Shown one piece after another: positions 1 through 9,323 of a stretch of DNA of 64,000 bases. Below the pieces are notes generated by a model, which saw only the letters and a list, made by a program, of their open reading frames with translations, was not told the DNA's origin and did not search any database. This DNA comes from an uncultured Mucilaginibacter sp. (GTDB taxonomy: Bacteria; Bacteroidota; Bacteroidia; Sphingobacteriales; Sphingobacteriaceae), in the NCBI GenBank assembly GCA_903866915.1, contig CAIPPO010000087.1, positions 1-64,000 on the forward strand, written 5' to 3'. The position numbers were made by a program, and so were the translations under genes. The number at the start of each line of letters is the position of its first letter. The stretch's first letter is position 1.

Positions 1-1114
1 AGGTTTTTACTGCTGAAGGTACCGCAATGATCAACGTAGTGATCATAAACACACCACCCAGGAAAGGATTCATGCCGGTAACAAACATGTGGTGACCCCA
101 TACAATAAATGAAAGGGTACTAATACCGATCAGTGAATAAACCATTGCATGGTATCCAAATATTGGCTTGCGTGAATTTACCGATATCACCTCAGACGAG
201 ATACCCATCGCAGGCATGATAACGATATATACTTCCGGGTGACCCAGGAACCAGAACAAGTGCTGGAACAGGATCGGGCTACCACCTGAATAAGGCAATA
301 ACTTTCCGTTTAAAACAATATCAGATAAATAGAAGCTGGTACCAAAGCTACGATCGAAAATCAACAACACTACACCTGCTACCAATACAGGGAAAGACAA
401 AATACCCAGGATAGCAGTAAGGAAGAATGCCCAAACGGTAAGCGGCATTTTCCAAAGGTCCATACCTTTGGTACGCATATTCAATACGGTACTTACATAG
501 TTGATACCACCCATCAATGAGGAGGCAACAAATAATACCATACTGATCAGCCAAAGCGTCATCCCCAATTCTGACCCTTTCATCGCTTTCGGCAGCGCCG
601 ACAAAGGCGGATAAATGGTCCATCCCGCTCCTGCGGGTCCTTTCTGAATAAAGAATGAGGAAAGCATGATGATACTGGCAATAAAGAAGAACCAGTAGGA
701 AAGCATATTCACAAAAGGTGAAGCCATATCGCGTGCTCCAACCTGCAATGGAATAAGTAAATTACTAAAGGTACCGCTCAAACCGGCAGTTAGAACAAAG
801 AATACCATGATGGTACCGTGAATGGTAACCAGCGACAGGTAAAACTCAGGATCAAGGCGTCCGTTAGGGGCAAAACGTCCTAAAAGTGTAGTTAATAAAG
901 GAAAAGACTTATCCGGATACGCCAACTGGATCCTGAAAAGGATTGACAAAAGCATAGCTATAACTGCCATTGTAATACCTGTGATCAGGAATTGTTTGCC
1001 GATCATCTTGTGATCCTGGCTAAACACGTATTTCGTTAGAAAAGTTTCGTGATGATGATGTTCGTGATCATGATCATGAGACACGGCGTGATCTTGAACT
1101 GCTAATGTTGACAT
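1..1114 (-). CDS. ctaD: Cytochrome c oxidase subunit I, 3' end outside window
   Basis: Catalytic haem-copper subunit of an aa3-type terminal oxidase in the inner membrane, which reduces O2 to water and pumps protons. Only the N-terminal ~370 residues lie in the window, so the ORF track misses it. I translated from the ATG at the right-hand end (complement 1112-1114): it reads MSTLAVQDHAVSHDHDHEHH, then a sequence ending in SQDHKMIGKQF, which resembles the subunit I opening, followed by hydrophobic segments. The His/Asp-rich leader is unusual and could bind metal, but this is only inference. It follows ctaC by 14 bp and is the last gene of the act-cta operon visible here. Family assignment is firm; the missing C-terminus cannot be assessed. 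Confidence 0.93.
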   Translation of the reverse strand, partial: MSTLAVQDHAVSHDHDHEHHHHETFLTKYVFSQDHKMIGKQFLITGITMAVIAMLLSILFRIQLAYPDKSFPLLTTLLGRFAPNGRLDPEFYLSLVTIHGTIMVFFVLTAGLSGTFSNLLIPLQVGARDMASPFVNMLSYWFFFIASIIMLSSFFIQKGPAGAGWTIYPPLSALPKAMKGSELGMTLWLISMVLFVASSLMGGINYVSTVLNMRTKGMDLWKMPLTVWAFFLTAILGILSFPVLVAGVVLLIFDRSFGTSFYLSDIVLNGKLLPYSGGSPILFQHLFWFLGHPEVYIVIMPAMGISSEVISVNSRKPIFGYHAMVYSLIGISTLSFIVWGHHMFVTGMNPFLGGVFMITTLIIAVPSAVKT

Positions 1115-1128
1115 AATCGCTATACTTA

Positions 1129-2310
1129 TTAATTATTTAATGCTATCTTATTTTCTGCTGCGCCAGCTTTGTTACCAGCGTCGGCAAGCTTCCACTCTTT
1201 CCTGATCAGGTCATTGACGTAAGGTTTCTGATGTGAAAGCCATACGCGGTACTCAGCTGGAGTAACTACCATAACCACTTTTTGCATATTATAGTGACCA
1301 CCACCGCAAATCTTGTTGCAATACAACAGGTAATTAAAGCCAGGGTCATCCAACCTGTTGCGCATATCGGCTGTAGTGATGGTTGGTGTAAATTTGAAGA
1401 ATGTCGGCAATCCTGGAACAGCATTCATCTGCAACCTGAAATGTGGCATAAATACGCTATGGATAACGTCCTGCGCATGAATATTTAACCTGATCGATTT
1501 ACCTACCGGCAATACCAATGTATCGGCTCTCAGGTCGTCATAGCTGTTTTTATCTTTCGAGCTAACAGCCAGATTATTACTTTGAGTATAGTAGGTTTGA
1601 TAATCTGTTGTACCCAACTTACCATCAGCACCAGGGTAACGCAATTCCCAGGCAAACTGATGAGCAGTAACATCGATATTGATATCTCCCTTTACCTCAG
1701 TGGTATTGGTGATCTGGCGCCAAAGGAAAAACCCAAAAACCACTAACACTGTCAAAACTATCGCCGGAACGATGGTCCATATTTTTTCGATGGTATTATT
1801 ATGCGGATAATAATAGGCCTTACGTTTTTCAGAGCCACGGTATTTAAATAAAAACCCGAATAACAAGATTTGCGTGATGATAAACACAAAGGTTGTAATG
1901 GCGGTGGTTGTCCAAAACATCTGGTCAATCAACACTCCGTGTGATGAAGCAGGTTCAGGCAATATTTGTTGACCTTGTACTGTAAACGACCAATAGGCAC
2001 CATACAAACCAGCTACCAGAAACACTAAACAGATATAACCAATAAAGTTATTCCAGTTAATACCTTTCTTGCCTTGCATTTTCAGCGTTAGCTCGTATAT
2101 CTTCAGAATTTTTCCAATAACAGCAACTATCACGCATACCAGCAGGAAAAGCAAAACATAATATCCTACTCCCAGCCATTCGCTTCCAGTATCCGCAGCC
2201 GGAGTGCCTGCCGCAGGTGTATCGGCAAACAAGCTGCCAGTTCCCATCAGCAAAAACATAGCGAAAAAGGAACTTAATTTTTTAGAATCTATTAATTTTT
2301 TGAATCCCAT
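1129..2310 (-). CDS. ctaC: Cytochrome c oxidase subunit II
   Basis: Carries the dinuclear CuA centre that accepts electrons from cytochrome c or from alternative complex III and passes them to subunit I. The 393-residue protein starts with a signal-like hydrophobic segment, has further membrane segments in its first half, then a periplasmic cupredoxin domain. The CuA ligands are visible near the C-terminus as CNKICGGGHYNM (Cys-x3-Cys-x3-His-x2-Met), with the upstream ligand His in the HSVFMPHFRLQMN stretch. There is no fused C-terminal cytochrome c, unlike caa3 subunits II, which fits direct electron delivery by ActE/ActA haems. It lies 48 bp after actF and 14 bp before ctaD. Confidence 0.95.
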   Translation of the reverse strand: MGFKKLIDSKKLSSFFAMFLLMGTGSLFADTPAAGTPAADTGSEWLGVGYYVLLFLLVCVIVAVIGKILKIYELTLKMQGKKGINWNNFIGYICLVFLVAGLYGAYWSFTVQGQQILPEPASSHGVLIDQMFWTTTAITTFVFIITQILLFGFLFKYRGSEKRKAYYYPHNNTIEKIWTIVPAIVLTVLVVFGFFLWRQITNTTEVKGDINIDVTAHQFAWELRYPGADGKLGTTDYQTYYTQSNNLAVSSKDKNSYDDLRADTLVLPVGKSIRLNIHAQDVIHSVFMPHFRLQMNAVPGLPTFFKFTPTITTADMRNRLDDPGFNYLLYCNKICGGGHYNMQKVVMVVTPAEYRVWLSHQKPYVNDLIRKEWKLADAGNKAGAAENKIALNN

Positions 2311-2358
2311 TTTTATATCAGTTTGGTATTCCTAATCGGTTAGCAAATTTAGTTAATA

Positions 2359-3627
2359 TTAAATGTGGTGGTGTAAGCTCTCGTCCAGGAATGGGTGATT
2401 CTTAGGTATAAGAGACTTAAATTTACTCAGCGCAGACAGGGCGAGGAACGTAAACAAACCAGCGAAACCAATAAACACTCCAGGCTCAACCCATGAAATT
2501 ACACCCCAGTACCAATGTTCGTGCGGAGCGATGGTGTTAGGTGCGATCATTTGAAAATAATCAAGCCAGTGGCCAAGAATAATAACAACAGCCATTACCT
2601 GCAAGGTACCAACATAGCGTTTTGAATCGCGCTGCATTAACACCAGCAATGGAGCTCCGAAATTGATCACGATATTTAACCAGAACCAAACCTTGAAATC
2701 AGGCTCCCAGCGACGGAAGAAATAAGCCGACTCTTCAGGAATATTGGCGTAATAGGTAAGCAAAAACTGTGCAAACCACAGGTAAGTCCAGAATACAGAG
2801 AATGCAAACATGAATAAGCCCATATTGTGCAGGTGATTAACTGTTACCCATGATAAGTACCCTTGTTTACGAAGGTAGATAATAACCAGGGTCATAGCAG
2901 CTAAACCGCTTACCCAAAGACCGGCAAGGTTGTACCAACCAAACATGGTCGAGAACCAGCGAGCCTCCAATGACATGATCGTATCAAAAGCAAATACCGG
3001 AACAGTAAAACCAAATAAAACCAGGAAGATAGCAGAGATAACAATGCTTTTGTTATAATATTTCATTCCACCCAACTCGTCTTCATCACGGGAGTATTTT
3101 GCAAACAACCAGCCAAAAAAGCTGTAAACTGCAAGCATACCGATGATACGAAACAAAAAGTAAGGTACATTCAGATAACCCGCTTTGCCTGCGATCACAG
3201 AATCATAAATTCCGCTGTCTTTAATACGCAGATCAGGGGTTGCCCAACGTGCATATAAATATGGTTCGATATGATTTTTTCCATCTACATTTACAGTGTG
3301 GGTCATTTTTAGCCCGGCAATGATAATAACTACCAGGATCAAAGCTGCTATAGGCAAAACCTTACCAAATGCCTGAGGTACACGCAGGATCGATGCCGAC
3401 CAACCTGCCTGAGCCGCATACTGTATGCCGCAAAACATAACCCCGGCTGCACAGACGCAAGTAAAATAATAGCCCATCAGCAACAGGTTTGAAAACGTCC
3501 GCTGCTCGTGGTGAGTTAAAAACCCGGCCACAATGGTTACAACACCGATAACAATAGCGATCAAGCTCCAGGTTTTTACTTTACCTGTAAATTGATATTG
3601 CTCGTCAAAACTATTATGAGTCTTCAT
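2359..3627 (-). CDS. actF: Alternative complex III subunit ActF
   Basis: Integral membrane subunit of the quinol:cytochrome c/oxidase oxidoreductase (alternative complex III), homologous to ActC in the NrfD/PsrC-like fold. The 422-residue sequence is almost entirely hydrophobic helices (about ten predicted by eye) with short loops and ends in a His-rich tail (LDESLHHHI). It begins 8 bp after actE stops and is followed by ctaC, the typical Bacteroidota order in which the complex and its partner oxidase form a supercomplex. Assignment rests on hydrophobicity, length and position in the intact actABCDEF cluster. Confidence 0.92.
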   Translation of the reverse strand: MKTHNSFDEQYQFTGKVKTWSLIAIVIGVVTIVAGFLTHHEQRTFSNLLLMGYYFTCVCAAGVMFCGIQYAAQAGWSASILRVPQAFGKVLPIAALILVVIIIAGLKMTHTVNVDGKNHIEPYLYARWATPDLRIKDSGIYDSVIAGKAGYLNVPYFLFRIIGMLAVYSFFGWLFAKYSRDEDELGGMKYYNKSIVISAIFLVLFGFTVPVFAFDTIMSLEARWFSTMFGWYNLAGLWVSGLAAMTLVIIYLRKQGYLSWVTVNHLHNMGLFMFAFSVFWTYLWFAQFLLTYYANIPEESAYFFRRWEPDFKVWFWLNIVINFGAPLLVLMQRDSKRYVGTLQVMAVVIILGHWLDYFQMIAPNTIAPHEHWYWGVISWVEPGVFIGFAGLFTFLALSALSKFKSLIPKNHPFLDESLHHHI

Positions 3628-3635
3628 TTAAAATA

Positions 3636-4211
3636 TTATTGTTTTTGTAATTGGTGTACATACTGAACCACTTTCCAGCGTTCTGTCGGCGAAAGTTGCG
3701 AAGCGTATGAACCCATAGCATTCACGCCATAAGTGATGGTATGATAAATTTTTCCATCAGTAAGATCTTTCATATTACCACCCCTTGAACTCTGTCCCTT
3801 CGAATAAGAAGGCGGCGGCGGGTAACCATGCTGCACCACCAAACCATCACCCTGTCCACCTAAGCCATGGCAAGGTGAGCAAAAACTGATAAATAACTGT
3901 TTACCATCTTCAAGGCTTTCTGCAGTTTCGGCAAGCGGACTTTTCACCTCGGTGCCAGCCAACTCATAACCATCTTTGGTATTTGGATAATCAAAAGTTG
4001 TAAATCCAACCGGAATTGTACCGGCAGGTGCTTTCTGAGCAGTTTTTCCGTCCTTAAAATTAGGGTTCGGCTGATCAGGGTCATACGCAATATGCTCGTA
4101 CATATTGGGGGCGTATTCCCAGCCTGTGCTTCTTTTATCCTTGCACGAGCTTACTGCGATAGCAGCTGCAACGGCAACTGACGCAAGTCCCAATATCTTT
4201 GTTTTATTCAT
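3636..4211 (-). CDS. actE: Alternative complex III monohaem cytochrome c subunit ActE (lipoprotein)
   Basis: Periplasmic monohaem cytochrome c of alternative complex III. A signal peptide ends in a lipobox-like VSSC, so the mature protein is probably lipid-anchored at Cys. The haem site CSPCH is in the middle, with candidate axial Met in YGVNAMGSYAS downstream, as in class I cytochromes. The ORF track starts at an upstream codon (4220); I prefer the ATG at 4211, which gives MNKTKILGLASVAV and overlaps the actD stop by 8 bp in an ATGAATAA junction, suggesting translational coupling. Length is 191 residues. Confidence 0.92.
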   Translation of the reverse strand: MNKTKILGLASVAVAAAIAVSSCKDKRSTGWEYAPNMYEHIAYDPDQPNPNFKDGKTAQKAPAGTIPVGFTTFDYPNTKDGYELAGTEVKSPLAETAESLEDGKQLFISFCSPCHGLGGQGDGLVVQHGYPPPPSYSKGQSSRGGNMKDLTDGKIYHTITYGVNAMGSYASQLSPTERWKVVQYVHQLQKQ

Positions 4212-4740
4212 AGCTAACATATTTTCTGTCGTTATGCTTAATTTCTACAGCTCCGGCATCACGCAGGATATTAGTGATATCCTCATGAGGAACATTTCCT
4301 TTGGCATCTATCGCGATCACAAAACGATCGTCAGTTGCCCGCAGATCCATCACCCGTGGCGCACGTCCCGGGAAAAGGTGTGTGGCAAAAAAGAAGGTTA
4401 TGGTCATACCAAATGCGGTAAACAGTACGGTCCACTCGAAAGTTGCCGGGATAAAATCCGGAACAGCAAATGCAGGCTTACCACCAATATTCATCGGCCA
4501 GTCATGTACCAGGGTATAATACACGATACTAAAAATTGTTGTTCCACCCAAAATACCGAACATAAAGGCTGCATAACCCAATCGTGAAGGTTTTACACCC
4601 AGCTTATCTTCAATACCGTGAATTGGCATTGGGGTATAAACGTCATAAATCGGAACGCTGTTCTTTTTCAATTCGTCGATCCCATGCAGCAAGACATCCG
4701 GATCGTCAAAAAGCCCCAATATAAATTTAGTGCTGCTCAT
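4204..4740 (-). CDS. actD: Alternative complex III subunit ActD (DUF3341)
   Basis: Small membrane-associated subunit of alternative complex III, DUF3341 family. Residues 1-50 form a soluble N-terminal part; two hydrophobic helices follow (around residues 57-80 and 95-120), then a soluble tail containing HLFPGRAPRVMD. It contains no cofactor motif, as expected, since ActD is structural. It sits 6 bp after actC and its stop overlaps the start of actE, consistent with co-translation of the complex. Confidence 0.92.
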   Translation of the reverse strand: MSSTKFILGLFDDPDVLLHGIDELKKNSVPIYDVYTPMPIHGIEDKLGVKPSRLGYAAFMFGILGGTTIFSIVYYTLVHDWPMNIGGKPAFAVPDFIPATFEWTVLFTAFGMTITFFFATHLFPGRAPRVMDLRATDDRFVIAIDAKGNVPHEDITNILRDAGAVEIKHNDRKYVSYE

Positions 4741-4746
4741 TATTTC

Positions 4747-6216
4747 TTATTTTTTATAGTCTGCCAGTTCTACACTGTCAAATTTCGTTAACGACTCTTT
4801 ATAGAATTCAACCTGTTGAGGCTCTAGGTGTCCCTCAGCCATCAATTTCTTCTTAGCCTGTTCACTAGATGATTTCAGCAATAGTTTCACTTCTGCCATT
4901 GCAATTGAAGGAAGCACCCTGATGAATAAAAGGAACATGGTAAAGAATAAACCGATTGAACCGATAAATATACTTACGTCGATCCATGTTGGATAAAACA
5001 TCGCCCAGCTCGAAGGGATAAAATCGCGGTGCAGTGAAGTTACAATGATCACGAAACGCTCGAACCACATACCAATGTTTACTACAATAGATAATACCCA
5101 TGAAACATGAATGTTGGTCCTGATTTTTTTGAACCACATCAATTGGGTCATCAATACGTTACAACCATACATCATACAACCTGCCCACCAGTAAGGGCCG
5201 ATAAAGCGATTTAAGAAAGTATATTGCTCATATTCACCACCTGAGTAGTAAGCGATAAAGAATTCAGTTAAATAAGCCACGCCAACGATAGAGCCTGTAA
5301 CAAGGATGATCTTGTTCATAGCTTCGATATGGAACATGGTGATATAGTTCTCCAACCCTAATACTTTACGTACAACAAGCAATAGGGTCTGCACCATAGC
5401 GAAACCAGAGAAAATAGCTCCGGCAACGAAATATGGAGGGAAAATGGTCGTATGCCAGCCCGGCTCAAGCGATGTAGCAAAGTCCATAGATACGATGGTG
5501 TGTACCGAAAGTACCAGCGGGGTTGAAACACCAGCCAGGATCAAACATACCGTCTCAAAACGCTGCCATGTTTTTAATGAACCTGTCCATCCGAAAGAAG
5601 CAATTGAATAGATCCTGCGGCGGATACCAGTTGCACGGTCGCGAATCGTTGCCAGATCGGGTAATAAACCAGTATACCAGAACAATAAGGATACCGAGAA
5701 GTAAGTTGATATCGCAAATACGTCCCAGATCAAAGGCGAGTTAAAGTTAACCCATAATGAACCGTATTGGTTTGGCAATGGTAATGAATATACTGCCATC
5801 CACGGGCGACCCATGTGACAAACAATATAACTGGCCGCACAAATTACCGCGAAGATGGTCATCGCTTCTGCCGACCGGTTGATAGAGTTACGCCAGTTTT
5901 GACGGAACAGTAATAAGATAGCAGAAATAAGCGTACCAGCGTGACCAATACCTACCCACCAAACGAAGCCGGTGATATCCCATGCCCAACCTACTGTTTT
6001 ATTTAAACCCCAGGAACCTATACCGTACCAAAAAGTCCAGCTTACTGCAAATACCCAAAGGAGTGCACCCAGGGATGCCACCGTAAAACCGATCCACCAC
6101 GCCTTATTTGGCATGTTTTCTACGGGTTTTAAAATATCATCTGTCACTTTCGCGTAGGTGATATTCTCGCCGGTTACCAACGGTTCCCTTATTATTGATT
6201 CATGATGAGATGCCAT
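4747..6216 (-). CDS. actC: Alternative complex III subunit ActC (NrfD/PsrC-like)
   Basis: Polytopic membrane subunit that, together with ActB, forms the probable quinol-oxidising site of alternative complex III; member of the NrfD/PsrC polysulfide reductase membrane family. The 489 residues contain about ten hydrophobic helices, with polar residues inside helices (for example WVGIGHAGTLISA and AASYIVCHMGRPW) that fit a proton path or quinol site. The N-terminus is soluble and contacts the ActB side. Spacing is 25 bp from actB and 6 bp to actD. Paralogous to ActF further down the operon. Confidence 0.94.
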   Translation of the reverse strand: MASHHESIIREPLVTGENITYAKVTDDILKPVENMPNKAWWIGFTVASLGALLWVFAVSWTFWYGIGSWGLNKTVGWAWDITGFVWWVGIGHAGTLISAILLLFRQNWRNSINRSAEAMTIFAVICAASYIVCHMGRPWMAVYSLPLPNQYGSLWVNFNSPLIWDVFAISTYFSVSLLFWYTGLLPDLATIRDRATGIRRRIYSIASFGWTGSLKTWQRFETVCLILAGVSTPLVLSVHTIVSMDFATSLEPGWHTTIFPPYFVAGAIFSGFAMVQTLLLVVRKVLGLENYITMFHIEAMNKIILVTGSIVGVAYLTEFFIAYYSGGEYEQYTFLNRFIGPYWWAGCMMYGCNVLMTQLMWFKKIRTNIHVSWVLSIVVNIGMWFERFVIIVTSLHRDFIPSSWAMFYPTWIDVSIFIGSIGLFFTMFLLFIRVLPSIAMAEVKLLLKSSSEQAKKKLMAEGHLEPQQVEFYKESLTKFDSVELADYKK

Positions 6217-6241
6217 ACGTTATCTATCTCTTGTTTTATTA

Positions 6242-9200
6242 TTAAGCTTCAGTTTCTACAGTATTCCTAACCTTTACCTGGTAACCAATACCTGGTTGTA
6301 CGTTAAGTTCTTCCAATACATAATATGTTCTTTCGCTGTCCAGCAATTTGGCAACTTCAGAGTTCTTATCGTTCCTGTTACCAAATACGATGGCGTTGGT
6401 CGGACAAGTTTGCTGGCAGGCAGTTTTAATATCACCGTCAGCAACAGGGCGTTTTTCGATCTTGGCTTTCAGTTTACCCGCCTGGATACGCTGAATACAC
6501 ATAGAGCATTTTTCCATTACCCCACGGAAACGAGTAGTAACATCCGGGTTTAGCACCAAATGGGTATGCTCATTTATCAGGTAGTTATCAAAACGCGAAT
6601 CGTTCCAATAGTTGAACCAGTTAAAGCGACGCACTTTATATGGACAGTTGTTAGCGCAATAACGGGTACCGATACAACGGTTATAAGCCATGTGATTCAA
6701 ACCTTCGCTTGAGTGTACCGTTGCTAATACCGGACATACTGTTTCGCATGGTGCGTGATCGCAATGCTGGCAAAGCATTGGTTGATAAACAACCGATACA
6801 TTGTCCAAGTCCTTCAGGTCCTGAATTTCTTTTTCTTCGGTTACTGATTTACCTCCATCGTTGAAGCTGTAGTAACGGTCGATACGGATCCAGTGCATTT
6901 CACGGCGGCGGCGAACTTCATCGCGGCCGACCACCGGTATATTATTTTCAGCGCTACATGCTACCACGCAGGCGCCGCAACCGGTACAGGCGTTCAGGTC
7001 GATCGCCATTACCCAGTTGTATTGAGGATGATCATAGTCATCCCATAAAGTTTCGTATTCTTTATGTTTAAGGGAACCACCGCTATTTGAAGTTGGGTCC
7101 TTAACGAAGTCTTTCAAAGTAGTTTCACGGATCACATTACGACCTTCGATCGAATGGTGGGTCTGTGTTTGCGCCAGAATGATCTGGTCACCAGTAGGTG
7201 TAATTTTTGCAACTGTACTGTTCTGGAAGGTTCCGTTCTCTGCGATCTGCAGCGGGTACACATTCTTACCAGCACCCAAGCCCACCGGACCAACTTCAGT
7301 ACGACCGTAACCAACAGCGATCGAGATAGTACCCTGAGTTTGACCAGGCTGAGCAAGTATAGGTAAGGTAACTGTTTTCTGACCGTCGACAGCAATCGTG
7401 ATCACATCGCCCTGCACATAGCCCGCATTTCTGATATCAGTTGGCGACATGGCAGCAAAGTTATCCCAGGTAACTTTAGATACCGGATCAGGCATTTCCT
7501 GTAACCATGGGTTATTGGCACGTTTACCATCACGCAATGCAACCGATTGGTAAAGTTGTATTTCGTAACTTCCTGCAGGAGCTGCGTATTTGCTGCTTTG
7601 TACAAGGATCGTTTGGGCTACACCATTCAAATCTTTGCTAAAGCTATAGTTAGAAGCTGGTTTGTCGGCTACTTTAACGAAACCGGTTTGCAACAACGTT
7701 TCCCAACCTTTAAGGCCCGAAAGGCCACCTTTTGCAAGCAGGTTTTTGTCCCAGTTATTGCGTACGTAAGTGTAATAATCTTTAGTGGTACTGTCAGACC
7801 AGTTTAATAAACTTTGCTCTGCCTGGCGGGTATCATAAACAGGGTTGATGGCTGGCTGTATGATCGTATAATAACCTTCGATCGGGTTGCTATCACCCCA
7901 TGATTCCAAATAATAATTTGCTGGTGCGACCACATTGCTATGAACAGAGGTTTCATCCTTGCTGCCAGCGAAGTTTACGCGCAAACGAACTTTCTTCAAT
8001 GCTTCTGCAAATTCTGCGCCTTTATAATATTCATATACCGGATTTGCATTCAGGAAGAATACAGCATCCACTTCGCCGCGTTCAACCTCAGCTACAAACT
8101 CAACAAACTCTGCGTCGTTGCCTTTATATTGATTGGAATAATTATCAAGATCGATCGTTGTACCATAGCTTCCCAATTGTGCGTTGATCGCATTTACAAG
8201 AATCTGCTTGGCTACATCATTTGAACCAGAAACTACCAAAGCTTTGCCTTTGGCTGCTTTCAATTCAGCCGCAACCAATTTAACAGCTTTATCAGCGTTT
8301 ACATTTGCCAATGGCTTGCTGCCAGGCAAAGTTGTACCTGTAATAGCATTGTATAAATTAACCAAAGCAGGACCTTCTTCAGATGGTTTGATCAGCACAC
8401 GGCTGTCGGCATTTGAACCAGTAAGGCTCATTCCGGTCTCAAACTGAATATGGCGGGACATTTTTTTACTGGCCAGCGATTTGCTGTTCCGGTTTTGAAC
8501 CCATTGGGTGCTAAACTCATCAGGAGATATCCAGGTTCCGAGGAAATCGGCACCGAAGCTCACGATAACATCAGCCTTTTCGAAATGGTAATGCGGGATA
8601 ACCGCTTTGCCAAAACTATTCTGGTTAGCTTGTATGATACCTGTATAAGATACGGCATCATAAGTAATATGTTTTGTAGTAGGGAACTGCGCTATAAAAT
8701 CTGCGATCACAGCCAAAGTTGATGGGCTGTTGATAGAAGAAGTAACTAACCTGATTTTTTTATTTGCCGCCTTGATCACCGCAAGTTCGAGTTTAACAAA
8801 AGCGTCAATTTCGGGCCAGCTTGAATCGGTACCATCCAATAATGGATTGTTAAAACGATTGTAATCGTACAGATCGAGTACAGAAGCCTGAGCCTGGGCG
8901 CTCAAACCACCTTTAGAGAACAGGTCGTTAGGATTACCTTCTATTTTGATCGGACGTCCTTCTCGGGTTTTAACCAGGATAGCGTGACCATCATAGGTAG
9001 AAACATAGTAGTTAGCCACACCCGGAGTAATTTCTTCCGGTTTGATCAGGTAAGGGATGGATTTATGCACCGGCACCTTCTGACAGGCAGCCAGCGTAAC
9101 CGCACCAACACCAAAGCCCAAAGCTTTCAGGAAGTCGCGACGCGGGGTTTTACCTGCGAGGCCACCACCGGTCAATACATCCTCAATAGGGATCGGCTCG

Positions 9201-9286
9201 GCAAACTCGTGTTTATTTTTCTCAACAAATTCCGGTTCGTTGTTTAGTTCTTCTAAACCCTTCCAGTATTTCTTATTGCTGTCCAT
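6242..9286 (-). CDS. actB: Alternative complex III iron-sulfur subunit ActB (molybdopterin-oxidoreductase-like)
   Basis: Large peripheral subunit of alternative complex III (1014 residues). The N-terminus has a twin-arginine-type motif RRDFLKALGFG leading to LAAC, so export by Tat and possible lipidation are likely. Residues ~100-720 resemble the molybdopterin-binding family but the homologous ActB proteins lack the cofactor. The C-terminal third is a ferredoxin-like module with four Cys clusters: CTGCGACVVAC, CQHCDHAPCETVC, CIGTRYCANNC plus CSMC, and CQQTC. These would carry three 4Fe-4S and one 3Fe-4S centre linking quinol to the ActA haems. It follows actA by 37 bp and precedes actC by 25 bp. 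Confidence 0.95.
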   Translation of the reverse strand: MDSNKKYWKGLEELNNEPEFVEKNKHEFAEPIPIEDVLTGGGLAGKTPRRDFLKALGFGVGAVTLAACQKVPVHKSIPYLIKPEEITPGVANYYVSTYDGHAILVKTREGRPIKIEGNPNDLFSKGGLSAQAQASVLDLYDYNRFNNPLLDGTDSSWPEIDAFVKLELAVIKAANKKIRLVTSSINSPSTLAVIADFIAQFPTTKHITYDAVSYTGIIQANQNSFGKAVIPHYHFEKADVIVSFGADFLGTWISPDEFSTQWVQNRNSKSLASKKMSRHIQFETGMSLTGSNADSRVLIKPSEEGPALVNLYNAITGTTLPGSKPLANVNADKAVKLVAAELKAAKGKALVVSGSNDVAKQILVNAINAQLGSYGTTIDLDNYSNQYKGNDAEFVEFVAEVERGEVDAVFFLNANPVYEYYKGAEFAEALKKVRLRVNFAGSKDETSVHSNVVAPANYYLESWGDSNPIEGYYTIIQPAINPVYDTRQAEQSLLNWSDSTTKDYYTYVRNNWDKNLLAKGGLSGLKGWETLLQTGFVKVADKPASNYSFSKDLNGVAQTILVQSSKYAAPAGSYEIQLYQSVALRDGKRANNPWLQEMPDPVSKVTWDNFAAMSPTDIRNAGYVQGDVITIAVDGQKTVTLPILAQPGQTQGTISIAVGYGRTEVGPVGLGAGKNVYPLQIAENGTFQNSTVAKITPTGDQIILAQTQTHHSIEGRNVIRETTLKDFVKDPTSNSGGSLKHKEYETLWDDYDHPQYNWVMAIDLNACTGCGACVVACSAENNIPVVGRDEVRRRREMHWIRIDRYYSFNDGGKSVTEEKEIQDLKDLDNVSVVYQPMLCQHCDHAPCETVCPVLATVHSSEGLNHMAYNRCIGTRYCANNCPYKVRRFNWFNYWNDSRFDNYLINEHTHLVLNPDVTTRFRGVMEKCSMCIQRIQAGKLKAKIEKRPVADGDIKTACQQTCPTNAIVFGNRNDKNSEVAKLLDSERTYYVLEELNVQPGIGYQVKVRNTVETEA

Positions 9287-9323
9287 TTAAGCTATATAAA
9301 CTGTAATGTTTCCTAAATATTTA

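Noticed and set aside
348-623. 91-residue plus/minus-frame ORF inside the first kilobase
   Set aside because: Shadow of ctaD, whose true frame runs across it from 1114 and off the window edge.
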